From the NCBI GenBank assembly GCA_900539425.1, contig UQBX01000003.1:1-64000 (forward strand): DNA of 64,000 nucleotides, given 5' to 3'. Positions 9,389 to 18,219 of the stretch are shown here, one piece after another. Every line of letters starts with the position of its first letter. The stretch's first letter is position 1. The stretch is from an uncultured Oscillospiraceae bacterium. GTDB taxonomy: Bacteria; Bacillota; Clostridia; Oscillospirales; Acutalibacteraceae. A program made the translations under genes and the position numbers. The notes under the pieces are model-generated. The model ran no database searches. It saw only the letters and a list, made by a program, of their open reading frames with translations, and was not told the DNA's origin.

Positions 9389-10108
9389 ATGAATATAAGA
9401 AAAATTATTACTATAATTTTAATTATTCTAACATTTTTGAGCACGGGAAGAATATATACTTTTGCAATGGATACAGGTTTTAAAACAGATAATATGGAAT
9501 CGGAAGAACAGCAAACATTTTTAAAGAATGTTGATTTGAATTTGATAACAGAGCAGCCTCCAAGCTATTCGGTTTTGTGCTTTGATGTTAATGAAGATGG
9601 ATTGATTGCCTTAGGTTCAGAAACATTAGATAAAAAAATAGTATCTATATATTCATCAGACGGTGATTTTCTGTACGGATACACCTTTAACTGTAGCGGA
9701 AGTTATGGTATAGAGTGGGACGAAAATAATCTGATTATATATTTTGTAAGAAGTGATGTAGCCGCTATGTTTGATCAAAAAGGAAGTTGTTTAGAACTTA
9801 AATTGATACCGATTACAGCAGAAAATAATTCTTACTGGAACTATTTTGTGTTTTCTAATAAGCGTATTGTAGGCGAAAGTGAGTATCGTCTGAAAAATGA
9901 TATGGGGCCTTTTTTTAATGTCTTTGCATCTTCTTATTCTCAACTGATTAAAACAGATTCTGATGGAAGTACAACTGTTATTTATGATGTAAACAGCGAC
10001 CAATTTATTAAAACAATTATTGTATTTATAGGTGTTGTTTTACTTATTGCAATTGTTTTGATAAAATTAGTCTTAATATTTTTTAAGTCCCCAAAAAAAT
10101 TAGATTAA
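9389..10108 (+). CDS. Exported membrane-anchored protein, island paralog family, member 3
   Basis: 239 residues. ATG at 9389 with GGAG 8 bases upstream. Signal peptide (MNIRKIITIILIILTFLSTG...TFA), domain with LCFDVNEDGLIALGSE, GIEWDENNLIIYFVR and ENNSYWNYFVFS, then SSYSQLIKTDSDGSTTVIYD and one C-terminal membrane helix. It preserves all family landmarks and may represent the ancestral form of the group here. It lies directly downstream of member 2 in the same direction. Function unknown. Confidence 0.78.
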   Translation: MNIRKIITIILIILTFLSTGRIYTFAMDTGFKTDNMESEEQQTFLKNVDLNLITEQPPSYSVLCFDVNEDGLIALGSETLDKKIVSIYSSDGDFLYGYTFNCSGSYGIEWDENNLIIYFVRSDVAAMFDQKGSCLELKLIPITAENNSYWNYFVFSNKRIVGESEYRLKNDMGPFFNVFASSYSQLIKTDSDGSTTVIYDVNSDQFIKTIIVFIGVVLLIAIVLIKLVLIFFKSPKKLD

Positions 10109-10225
10109 TATTTCGACATAAGTGTCAATTGTTTATTTTTATACAATAATTCTATAAAACATTCTAAAATTTATAAAAAAAATATATTTCAAGCTTAGTT
10201 GCATTCCAATATTAGTTTATAAAAG

Positions 10226-10264
10226 AGCAGTGGAACATGAATTTTTTCTCTATGTTCCACTGCT
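10226..10264. repeat. 13-bp perfect inverted repeat
   Basis: AGCAGTGGAACAT at 10226-10238 pairs with ATGTTCCACTGCT at 10252-10264 around a 13-base, T-rich loop. No T run follows on the plus strand, so it is only a possible terminator for member 3; it could also be the trace of a mobile element end. The rest of 10109-10402 shows nothing recognisable. Confidence 0.6.
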
Positions 10265-10402
10265 GATAATAACTTAATTACAAAAAGCCGCAATAGGTAT
10301 ATTAGCGTATAATTTAGAAGCTATGGTATTAGGACCATTTTGTTTTGTTGAATTAGAACCAATAGAATGAAAAAATGAATAAACATCACATTTCAATTTC
10401 AT

Positions 10403-10902
10403 ATGGAGGTAAATATAACGATTGAATTTAAAAAATGTTTAGCATGCAGTTCGCAAAATGTTTTTGCAACTAAATTGTAAAATTGCAGAGATTATTTATT
10501 ATGTATACTTGTATTCCTGGATTTTCTGTTATTTATTTATTTATTTTCATATTTTTATAGGGGATATATTGTTGAGCCGAAAATAATTATACTATCCATT
10601 ATACTGTTTGTAATCATATATATGTTACCAAAGATTCAAACACAAAAAGAAAAAATTACCCCAAGAAGAGTGTATATTGAAAACGATATTATTATATGCC
10701 AAAGCAATGCTTTAGTAGGAAGCAGAACTATTCAAGATGTAAAAGAAGTTAGGGGTTTTGGCGATTTTTATTACTTAGTATTTCCATTTGGGAAATATAC
10801 TTATCGTTTTTTTGCCAAAAGGATTTGCTGACCAGTGGAACTATTGAAGATTTTGAAGCACTGTTTGCAGGAAAGATAAAGAGGATGCCTAAGAAAAAAT
10901 AA
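10403..10902 (+). pseudogene. YcxB-like two-helix membrane protein, frameshifted remnant
   Basis: An ATG at 10403 starts MEVNITIEFKKCL and soon hits a stop at 10478. Another frame then gives two membrane helices (LCILVFLDFLLFIYLFSYFY and IIILSIILFVIIYM) followed by PRRVYIENDIIICQSNA and a beta-rich stretch ending YTYRFFAKRIC. The true ending (DLLTSGTIEDFEALFAGKIK, basic tail, stop at 10902) lies one frame away. The switch falls at a run of seven T (10807-10813), where eight would restore it. Helix pair, beta domain and a final helix fit YcxB-like proteins. At least two frame breaks make it non-functional as written. Confidence 0.6.
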
Positions 10903-11060
10903 AATACTTTTAAGGATAATCGAGGGATTGCACTGTAATTGGCTAAAATAAATTGATATGTCGTATTGAGTATTCAAAATTAATTATTGTATATAAATAT
11001 TTTAAGATCTTTGAACTGTTATGTAATAATTGTATTCGTTATGACACTAATGGTGATAAT

Positions 11061-11612
11061 ATGTCAAACAAAATGTATATTAAAGAACATGAATATTCGA
11101 AAAGTATTTATGAAATTAGAATTGAGAATATTAGGAAAAATTCGAAATGCTTTTTGATTGTTGAAAAAATTCTAAATAATCTTCTTAATAAAAAGGAGAT
11201 TTATTTTGGCTTTTATAGAACAGATGGTATAAATATACCAAATGGGCATTTCAAGCATTATAAGAGATCGATTAATAATTTTTTTGATGAATACGGCGAA
11301 TTTAAAGAAATTAATGAATATCTTTCTGTAGCGAAAATTGAATCAAACTCTGCACTATGTGAGATACTGCCGATTGTGTTAGATTATTATTTAGATATTA
11401 TTATATTTGATCCTAAAATAGAATGGAGCAAATATGTTATATATCATTCAAAATATATGGAGCATAACAACATTGATTATATTTTGAATGGTTATGCTGA
11501 TATTCTATTCTCATATTCTGATAGCAGTGATTTTTCAATTATTTTTAGTACTGAAAAAATCATGCCGGAAAATATCAAAAATGCAATCAATAAACTTCTT
11601 CAGGAACAATAA
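11061..11612 (+). CDS. Cytoplasmic protein of unknown function
   Basis: 183 residues from ATG 11061 (MSNKMYIKEHEYSKSIYEIR); GGTGAT lies just upstream, and the longer open frame back to 10953 lacks a ribosome site. No membrane segment, no recognised motif. It is rich in Ile, Tyr, Asn and Lys, with segments such as 'IYFGFYRTDGINIPNG' and 'EWSKYVIYHSKYMEHNNID'. Size, composition and position among toxin and immunity remnants suggest an immunity protein, but no family was recognised. Confidence 0.6.
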   Translation: MSNKMYIKEHEYSKSIYEIRIENIRKNSKCFLIVEKILNNLLNKKEIYFGFYRTDGINIPNGHFKHYKRSINNFFDEYGEFKEINEYLSVAKIESNSALCEILPIVLDYYLDIIIFDPKIEWSKYVIYHSKYMEHNNIDYILNGYADILFSYSDSSDFSIIFSTEKIMPENIKNAINKLLQEQ

Positions 11613-11692
11613 TAAATAATAAAATAAAAAAGAAGCTTTTTTGAATATGCATTTTTTGAATAAAAATAAGTTTGAAAGTAGAGTTATACATA

Positions 11693-12442
11693 ATGAAAAA
11701 ATATGAAAATCTAATAAAAGCTTTCAGTGTATTAGAGCTTGCTACTCTTTTTGTCGGATTATTTATTCCATGTGTTTTCCCTTTGCCGGACACAAAAGAG
11801 TTTATTAATATATATTTAGGCATTGTGTATGGAATATTTTGCTTTTTTGGCATTGGTTTAATATTGTTACTTATTTTTGCTCCGAAAGAAGCATGGTTAA
11901 GCCTTATACGTGGTAAAGCATATGATGAACCGTATGAAGTCCATGTTGAATATGAAAATTATAATGAACTGAAAACTACAGTAGTTTCGGAACTTAAACG
12001 TAGAAAATATAAATTGTATGAACTGGATAACGAATATCTGCGTGATCATCTCTTTATTTATTACAAGCATATATGGCTAGATACCAAATTTTTCATAATT
12101 GCTTTTCCCGAAGGCTTGGATGATGAAGAGTTTTTGACTGAAGTATCATGTACAGTCAATCTGCTTATCAGGGAATTATCATTATATAGAAATTTTCACA
12201 TTTATGTAAACTCCATACATTGCGTAGATACAGTGTCAGATGCTTTTTTCTCTCGCCTGAAAGAAGTGTATATTATTTACCCAACACACGAATATGAAAT
12301 ACGGGCGGGATATGCAATAGACACCAAAACTCTTTATACAGCCAAACCATATTACGGAAATGCCAGCAGCTTGCCTCAAAAATGGTATATAAAAAATCTT
12401 TTGAAAAAGTTGTACATTTCAAAGGAAAAAATAAGAAAATAA
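11693..12442 (+). CDS. Two-helix membrane protein, intact paralog of the 7677 gene
   Basis: 249 residues from ATG 11693. Two membrane helices close to the N-terminus (about residues 8-28 and 42-65) are joined by FPLPDTKEFINIYLG; a soluble C-terminal domain of about 170 residues follows (NYNELKTTVVSELKRRKYKL, FIYYKHIWLDTKFFIIAFPE, IHCVDTVSDAFFSRLKEVYI). The topology puts that domain on the cytoplasmic face if the loop is outside. No known domain was recognised. Its value is as a reference: alignment with the 7677 copy shows a one-base loss there. Confidence 0.7.
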   Translation: MKKYENLIKAFSVLELATLFVGLFIPCVFPLPDTKEFINIYLGIVYGIFCFFGIGLILLLIFAPKEAWLSLIRGKAYDEPYEVHVEYENYNELKTTVVSELKRRKYKLYELDNEYLRDHLFIYYKHIWLDTKFFIIAFPEGLDDEEFLTEVSCTVNLLIRELSLYRNFHIYVNSIHCVDTVSDAFFSRLKEVYIIYPTHEYEIRAGYAIDTKTLYTAKPYYGNASSLPQKWYIKNLLKKLYISKEKIRK

Positions 12443-12676
12443 TTTGAAATACATCACGTTTTGTTATGGCTGAAGATATAAGCAAAAATACAAATATCTC
12501 AAATTTTAATTCCTCAGTATCCGTAGATAGAGGTGAAATAAAAAATAAGTTAAAACTATGATGATGGGCATCAAGAGTTTTAATATTGTTAAGGCACATT
12601 ATTTGCGATTGAATCTTTTTTCAGTGTTTTTCTACCAATTTAAAGAATTTATTTAGAAAGTTGTTTGGATTACAAA

Positions 12677-12997
12677 ATGAGAATATTAAAATATTATCCA
12701 CTATGGAAAATTAATGAGTTAGAAGATTTCTTATCGAAATCTGAAATAAATGGTTGGAGACTAAGCTGTATAAAATTTTCATATTTCTTTTATTTTGACA
12801 AATGCAAATCAAAAGATACGGAATATATTATTACCTACAATTTATTAACTTTAACTGTATTTATATATAGATTATTGGATATGTTAAACAAATTAAAGTA
12901 TGTAAAACAGATTAATTTTACATTTTTCTTTTATCTTTTGATACGACGAAATTCTAACATATTGAATTATTTGAAGTATATTTCAAAAGTGACGTAA
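12677..12997 (+). pseudogene. DUF2812-like remnant
   Basis: From ATG 12677 the frame reads MRILKYYPLWKINELEDFLS, then INGWRLSCIKFSYFFYFDKC and EYIITYNLL. This resembles the start of DUF2812 proteins, where a short 'cytoplasmic then membrane' module begins in the same way. After that the sequence turns into low-complexity Leu/Asn/Tyr text that does not look like the usual family continuation, so the gene is probably truncated or frameshifted. The family call rests on memory and is tentative. Confidence 0.4.
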
Positions 12998-13033
12998 CAC
13001 CTTAATTTCTTTTCGGTTTGAAAACATCAAAAG

Positions 13034-13204
13034 GAACAAGTACAACAATTATGAGTATGACAGTTTGAATCAATTTGTTCGTGTAAATAATGAACTGGCA
13101 GGCAGAAAAAACACATATTCATACTCAAACGGTAATATAACAAAATATTTGCAAATCAAAAATGAGCTTGGATTTTGTTGTGGAAATATAGAATTACCAC
13201 TATA
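13034..13204 (+). pseudogene. RHS/YD-repeat fragment
   Basis: One frame encodes NKYNNYEYDSLNQFVRVNNE, then LAGRKNTYSYSNGNITKYLQ, before a stop at 13202-13204. 'YEYDSLNQLVR.NN' and 'Y.Y..GNI' are signatures of YD repeats in RHS/WapA toxin delivery proteins. The piece is far too short for a working protein and has no start signal; it is the upstream shard of the decayed RHS gene whose end lies at 13617-14483. Confidence 0.65.
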
Positions 13205-13218
13205 ATGAGGGTATAAGT

Positions 13219-13605
13219 ATGAAAAGAATGGTTGCAACAATGATGTTGTTTTTAACATTATTTATATTTACTTCTTGTAATACTCATGAAGATGTTCAAA
13301 ATTTGAACTATGAAGAAGGAGTTTATTATGATAAAAATTGGAGTGAACAGACGGGTACATATACAGAAGATGTTGTCCCTACAAAAGAAGCAGCAGTTGC
13401 GATTGCCACTGCAGTATATAACGGAATAGATAAAAGCCAAAGCATGAGCAATTTTACCCCTCAGTCTGTGTTTTTTGATAAACAAGATGAGATTTGGATT
13501 GTATCTTTTGGTACGGATAGCAAAGAAAATATTGTTGGTGGTGATTTCAGCATAGCAATTCAAAAGCAAGATGGCAGAGTCTTGCGTATTTGGTTTGGTG
13601 AATAG
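13219..13605 (+). CDS. NTF2-fold immunity lipoprotein
   Basis: 128 residues. Lipoprotein signal MKRMVATMMLFLTLFIFTSC with the Cys at 20, a Tyr/Glu-rich linker, then a domain of about 75 residues: 'PTKEAAVAIATAVYNG', 'QSVFFDKQDEIWIVSFG', 'VGGDFSIAIQKQDGRVLRIWFG'. This pattern (AxxIAxAvy...W.V.fG...GG.f.I.I.k.dGrv) matches the NTF2-like immunity fold known from polymorphic toxin loci. ATG at 13219 with GAGGG 9 bases upstream. It would sit on the outer face of the membrane. It lies between two pieces of an RHS gene, as expected of an inserted immunity gene. Confidence 0.7.
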   Translation: MKRMVATMMLFLTLFIFTSCNTHEDVQNLNYEEGVYYDKNWSEQTGTYTEDVVPTKEAAVAIATAVYNGIDKSQSMSNFTPQSVFFDKQDEIWIVSFGTDSKENIVGGDFSIAIQKQDGRVLRIWFGE

Positions 13606-13616
13606 TCGAATATTAT

Positions 13617-14483
13617 CGCAATAGTTAATGCATACGGAACAGTAAATCAAATTATTATGACGCTTAGGGTAAATCAGAGGGGATAACGGAAAATACAAAA
13701 ATTGCATATCTCAATCCCCTCAGATACCGCAGTTATTACTATGATACCGAAAGCGAATTTTATTATCTTAATTCCAGGTATTATTCTGCTGAAATAGGCA
13801 GGTTATAAACGTTGATGGTTCTGAAGTAATTAATGCTGGACATGAAAATATGGTGCAGTATGATTTGTATAATTATTGTTTTAATAATCCAATTACTTTG
13901 TCGGATGATACAGGTGATTGGTCTGAATGGGCTATAAATCTTACAAAAGTTGCTATTGAAGCTGTTGCAATAGGAATAGGTGTTGCAGCAACTGTAGCAA
14001 CTGGTGGTGCGGCAGTACCTGTTCTTGTTGCTTCAGTTAAAATCGCTGTTGCTAGCGCGGCTGTTGGAGCTGGTATCGGTGCTGTAGAGCATCGAATTAC
14101 TACTGGTAGTTGGAAAGGTGCCGGTAAGTCAGTGCTCAAAAGCGCAGTCAGTGGTGCAGCCTATGGATTTATGTGGGGTGGCATTTCTGCTGGATTATCT
14201 TTTACTACTATTGCTTTAAAAGGAATCAAAGTTCAGCAAATCGGTAGATTAAATGCGGCAAATAAATCAGGTAATGGATATTTAGGGGTGAAATATCAAG
14301 TTAAAAAAACAAATGGGAGCTTCACAACTAGGTCAATTGAATTGCATTCTCCACATAAAAGTGGTCCACATAATGTGGTGGTATTGGCAACAAAACACTT
14401 CGCATAATAATGGAATCTTAAACGGTCCAACATCATTTGTTAAACCTTCTAAACACTGGACTTTATTATGGAGACGATTTTAA
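13617..14483 (+). pseudogene. RHS core end plus C-terminal toxin domain, frameshifted
   Basis: Pieces in order: NIIAIVNAYGTV (RHS), then NPLRYRSYYYDTESEFYYLN and SRYYSAEIGRL with a stop at 13804-13806 caused by a missing T (the second copy at 15238 has it). The frame resumes at 13808 and runs NVDGSEVINAGHENMVQYDL, YNYCFNNPITL, an Ala/Gly/Val-rich hydrophobic linker (about 13920-14180), and a C-terminal domain starting IGRLNAANKSGNGYLGVKYQ and reaching SIELHSPHKSGPHN. One extra base near 14377 ends it early; shifting gives WYWQQNTSHNNGILNG and KHWTLLWRRF with a stop at 14481-14483. The restored His-rich ending (HSPH, PH, HW) looks like a nuclease-type toxin tip, but the family was not identified. 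At least two single-base lesions inactivate it. Confidence 0.7.
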
Positions 14484-14899
14484 TGGATTTTATATATAAA
14501 CCAGAACAAGCCCAAATTATAATTAATCATGAATCAAAAATGTTAAAAATATATTCAGAAATTATTGATTCTTATAAAGATGTATTTAATAGTTATGATT
14601 GTTCATTAGAAGTTGGAATTAGATGGGCAAATTCTTTTAAAAATAAATATTCGTGTGAGCGGCTACCATTTGAAAACGGATATCAGTGTTATATATATTG
14701 TGAAGTTAAAATGAACGGAAAAGAAGTACATGTAAAAAGCTTTGATGGGGAAGTGGATTTTTATTCATTGTCATATTCTTGGGTAATATCTTCAATAGAT
14801 AGACACTTTTGCAGACTTCAAGCATCTTTGTGTTCAACTGTAGATGATGTTGGTAATAATATATACGAATTATATAAACTATTGACATCTACATTTTAG
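14483..14899 (+). CDS. Probable cognate immunity protein of the RHS toxin remnant
   Basis: 138 residues from ATG 14483, which overlaps the stop of the repaired toxin frame as TAATG; GGAG lies 9 bases upstream. An earlier in-frame ATG at 14468 sits inside the toxin end. The protein is cytoplasmic, small and acidic-basic mixed (MDFIYKPEQAQIIINHESKM ... LSYSWVISSIDRHFCRLQAS), without a known motif. A small gene abutting the 3' end of an RHS C-terminal toxin is the standard place for its immunity gene, so the role is inferred from position alone. Confidence 0.65.
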   Translation: MDFIYKPEQAQIIINHESKMLKIYSEIIDSYKDVFNSYDCSLEVGIRWANSFKNKYSCERLPFENGYQCYIYCEVKMNGKEVHVKSFDGEVDFYSLSYSWVISSIDRHFCRLQASLCSTVDDVGNNIYELYKLLTSTF

Positions 14900-15130
14900 A
14901 AAAAACATAATTGTATTATTAATATTTAACTAGTTTATTGTTAATAAGTTGACAATATCGATATGCAAAGCAAATAATATTGAGTGCTTTTTATGTGATA
15001 AACATTGTAGATTTCAATTATATTGTATTTATAAACTTTTGCTAAGTGTTTTGTATATTAATACATTATTGTCGAAATGCTATGAATTATAAAAATAGTA
15101 TTTTCAATTTTGTAAATTTGATATAACCGG

Positions 15131-15626
15131 AAACACAGAAATTGCAATTCTCATTCTCTCACATACCGCAGTTATTACTATGACACCGAAAGTGAATTGT
15201 ATTATCTTAATTCCAGGTATTATTGCGATGAAATTGGCAGGTTTATAAACGCTGATGAATTTGTCTATACAGGTCAAGATGTTATTAGTTAAATATGTTC
15301 GCATATTGTAGTAATGTTATGGTTCCACTCTCAATAAGAACTGGTGTAAAAAAATTAATTCTGTGTCTGGTCCGAATTCTTCAAAGCTTGTTTGTTGGTA
15401 TTGAAATTTTGAAGTATCAAATAAATTTAGTCCTTCAACAGTTGGAGTTAAATTCAATATTAATAAGGTTAAACTTGACCTATCTCTAGGTCTATATAAT
15501 ATAGGACTTTCTCATTCATATGTAGAAGCCGATACTGCATACGGTTATGCAATCAGATTGAATCCAGGTAAATGTCGAGTAGAAATTGAGGGTTATACGA
15601 TCAAATGGGATAAGGCAAGTAACTAG
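15131..15626 (+). pseudogene. Second RHS core end and C-terminal remnant
   Basis: A frame gives NSHSLTYRSYYYDTESELYY, LNSRYYCDEIGRFINADEF and a stop at 15292-15294; then MFAYCSN, as in the RHS hallmark 'NMFAYCNNNPV', appears in another frame with a deletion in the NNP part. A last open piece at 15426-15626 (FSPSTVGVKFNINKVKLDLS ... VEADTAYGYAIRLNPGKCRV) is the tail of a different C-terminal domain. This copy is more decayed than the one at 13617. The stretch 14900-15130 before it holds nothing recognisable. Confidence 0.6.
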
Positions 15627-15758
15627 TCACAAAAGACATATACCATTTTGGATATAAATTTATTAACAATATTTTTGATGCATGCAGTAGCTAATTCCGG
15701 ACAAGGAGCAAATAATTATCAGCTTGCACCTTCTTATGGATATTTGGAGATATAAATT

Positions 15759-16361
15759 ATGATATTTGGAATTATTCGTTTAGTTATAGGGTGTATATTC
15801 TTTGTTGTTATTTTTGCTGTTTTAAAAAGTAAAAAAAGGCAAATCAGTCAAGGAAAAAATAGAATTAAAATCAGTGCTGTTGTAGCTATTTTTCTTACTA
15901 CTGTTTTATTCTTCATCCCTTTTGATAATTTGTTTTTTAATTTTAAGACGCCCGAGTCGGCGTATCGCTATTCTCAAGTGGGAACTCCAGAACAAACTGT
16001 TTATGGAGAAAACTTTGCTATGATCATTGCAGACAATTTTGGCACAAATAATCTGTCCATCATTTTGAAAGATGATAAATCAGATTCATGGAAAATTAGT
16101 TTAGGATATGATACAGTAATACTGGCACAGGCGCTTAATAACGGCAACTCAGCCACAGTTTATCGTCACAAGTCAACGGGTGATGATTATATATTTGTTT
16201 ATACCAGTGCTTCCCAAGCTTTCTTTAACGATGAACAAGGAACTGAATTTATTGAAATCTCTAACAAAAATGCACCAGCCAAAGAATATGTAGCTTATAT
16301 CGCAGATTTTGATTCAGATTATGTTGTTACTGTAAACGGTATAGAACTTACGTTTAAGTGA
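15759..16361 (+). CDS. Two-helix membrane protein with extracytoplasmic domain, unknown
   Basis: 200 residues. ATG at 15759 with GGAGAT 8 bases upstream. Two membrane helices near the start (residues about 3-22 and 40-58) leave a domain of about 140 residues outside the cell, with beta-rich text such as 'NFAMIIADNFGTNNLSIILK', 'ATVYRHKSTGDDYIFVYTSA' and a final DFDSDYVVTVNGIELTFK. No family recognised. It sits right behind the second RHS remnant and could be its immunity protein; that is inference from position. Confidence 0.65.
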   Translation: MIFGIIRLVIGCIFFVVIFAVLKSKKRQISQGKNRIKISAVVAIFLTTVLFFIPFDNLFFNFKTPESAYRYSQVGTPEQTVYGENFAMIIADNFGTNNLSIILKDDKSDSWKISLGYDTVILAQALNNGNSATVYRHKSTGDDYIFVYTSASQAFFNDEQGTEFIEISNKNAPAKEYVAYIADFDSDYVVTVNGIELTFK

Positions 16362-16425
16362 ATATATGAATTCTAATAATTATTAAAGTATGCATTGGCA
16401 ATCATATCATTCATCTTAATTATTA

Positions 16426-16452
16426 AACAGAAACTGAATTGTATTATCTTAA
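16426..16452 (+). repeat. Short RHS shard (third copy)
   Basis: Nine codons, ACA-GAA-ACT-GAA-TTG-TAT-TAT-CTT-AAT (TETELYYLN), repeat the motif seen in the RHS core ends at 13617 and 15131. The sequence around it is not coding. It is the smallest trace of a third RHS end. Confidence 0.5.
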
Positions 16453-16539
16453 TATCGTTTTTAGATTTGGGATCAGTTGATAAATATTAAGATGACTAGA
16501 AGATTTTAAATTGTAAATTAAGATACAAGAGCGGCTAAT

Positions 16540-17001
16540 TTGAACGATTTTATAGAAATGCAAAAACAATATCAAGATTATGATTTAATTATGCTTAGAG
16601 TAAAATGCTCTTCTGAAGTGTTAACAGTAACATCTAAGATATATGTATCCTTTTACTTAATCGATGATTTGATTTATCAAATAGATCAATTTCTTAATAA
16701 TAAATCAAATGAAACTTTTTGGGAGAATGTAGAAAAAGGTAATCATTCAATTGCGCGCATTTCTTTGCAATTTATGCATGAAGATGAATTAGGTCATGTT
16801 TTAATTGAAGTGTATTTGGAAATAGATGATTGTGGAACTTATAGTAGTCAACATTGCTACTTTTATATACATACTGAGATTGGACTTTTGGATAGGTTTA
16901 TGAAACAACTGCCGAAACTTAAATACGGAAGCCCCGAAACTATTGTTGTTTTAAATGACAATAACATAAACAGTTGTTATAAACAAATTTCACCCTGCTA
17001 A
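16540..17001 (+). CDS. Immunity-like cytoplasmic protein, unknown family
   Basis: 153 residues starting at TTG 16540 (MNDFIEMQKQYQDYDLIMLR), with AAGAGCGG about 8 bases upstream. The order 'VKCSSEVLTVTSKIYVSFYL', 'DQFLNNK...FWENVEKGN', 'ARISLQFMHEDELGHVLIEV', 'HCYFYIHTEIGLLDRFMKQL' alternates beta strands with a closing helix, a plan seen in several small immunity families. No exact family was recognised. It follows the third RHS shard, again the expected place of an immunity gene. Confidence 0.6.
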   Translation: MNDFIEMQKQYQDYDLIMLRVKCSSEVLTVTSKIYVSFYLIDDLIYQIDQFLNNKSNETFWENVEKGNHSIARISLQFMHEDELGHVLIEVYLEIDDCGTYSSQHCYFYIHTEIGLLDRFMKQLPKLKYGSPETIVVLNDNNINSCYKQISPC

Positions 17002-17268
17002 CTCAAACAAATATATGATTATTAAAAAATAATTTGTGTTAATTTATCTGAATTTTTTGATTGGCGTATCGGAAATACTGGTTACGTTGCGTAGGTAATG
17101 ATAATATATAAATGATAACACTGTTTTCGTTTACTTATCAAATGTATGTCTGTACTTACAAGTTTAAATGAATGTGTTGTTCTTTAAACGAAAGCAGAGA
17201 TATACGGTGCTGTAATACTTGTATATGATTTCATTAAAAATTCTTTATAGAAATTACGGAGAACTGAA

Positions 17269-18060
17269 ATGAAAGCCTTAAGAATTGCAATTATACTTTT
17301 TACCTTTCTTTGCATGGTGACTTCAAATCAGTTGGTTTTTGCTTATGGCGGCGGAATGAAAACTGAAGAAATGCCGAAAGACGAGCAGGAATCTGTTATT
17401 GAAGGTGCGTGTATAAATGTTTTTGATACCGAACCTGAAAAAAGAAAAATCCTATGTTTTGATGTAAACGAAAGCGGACTGATTGCTCTCGGAACTGAAA
17501 TAGAGAACAATAAAAGCATTTGTGTTTATACAGAAAATATGGATTTTCTATATAGGATCAATTTTATATGTTATGGCGCTTTTAGTTTCGAATGGAACGG
17601 TGATGATATTGAAATATATTTTGTTCGCAGTCATGATGCTGTAATAGTAGATAGCGACGGAAACATAAAAAGTGTTAGGTCGTACACGGACGACATTGAA
17701 AATAGCGATTACTTTAATAACGTTCTTGAAGTTACTGAACGAAATATAAACGGAAAAAAATATTCTTTAAAAAACTATTCCGTTAGCTTCACCATATTAG
17801 AGCCAAATTCATTTCCTATTTTATCAGTTACAAAACCGGGGGAAGAAGAAAAAATACTCTACGACGTTAGCGGTGAATATTTTGTAACTGACACGTTGCA
17901 ATCTATTTTTGATATTTTTGCTGTTGCCTTTGTTCTCACCTTATTATGCGTTAGTGTTGTAAAACTTATAAAGAAATACAAGAAAAACAAAGAAGAAAAA
18001 GAACGAGATTTGCAACAAATGCTTATGCAGTCAAATGAAAACATCAAAGATCAAATATAA
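17269..18060 (+). CDS. Exported membrane-anchored protein, island paralog family, member 4
   Basis: 263 residues. ATG 17269 with CGGAG 8 bases upstream. Signal peptide MKALRIAIILFTFLCMVTSN ending VFAYG, then GGGMKTEEMPKDEQESVIEG, LCFDVNESGLIALGTE, FSFEWNGDDIEIYFVR, a diverged middle and ILYDVSGEYFV. One C-terminal helix (FDIFAVAFVLTLLCVSVV) is followed by an unusually long, charged cytoplasmic tail of about 30 residues rich in Lys, Glu and Gln. It lacks the SSYSQLIKT segment of members 1-3. First of a tandem pair with member 5. Function unknown. Confidence 0.78.
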   Translation: MKALRIAIILFTFLCMVTSNQLVFAYGGGMKTEEMPKDEQESVIEGACINVFDTEPEKRKILCFDVNESGLIALGTEIENNKSICVYTENMDFLYRINFICYGAFSFEWNGDDIEIYFVRSHDAVIVDSDGNIKSVRSYTDDIENSDYFNNVLEVTERNINGKKYSLKNYSVSFTILEPNSFPILSVTKPGEEEKILYDVSGEYFVTDTLQSIFDIFAVAFVLTLLCVSVVKLIKKYKKNKEEKERDLQQMLMQSNENIKDQI

Positions 18061-18219
18061 AATTGTAATCTTTATTTTCGTTTACTCTTCAAATGTATAT
18101 CTGCACTCACAAGCATGGTTGAATGTGTTGTTCTTTAAACTAAAGCAGAAATATACGGTGCTGTAATACTTGTGTATGATTTTATTTGAAATTCTTAATA
18201 GAAATTACGGAGAACTGAA

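Noticed and set aside
12466..12655. Two tiny open frames (about 32 codons each) with ATG
   Set aside because: No ribosome site, no recognisable protein text, and they lie in AT-rich sequence between remnants.
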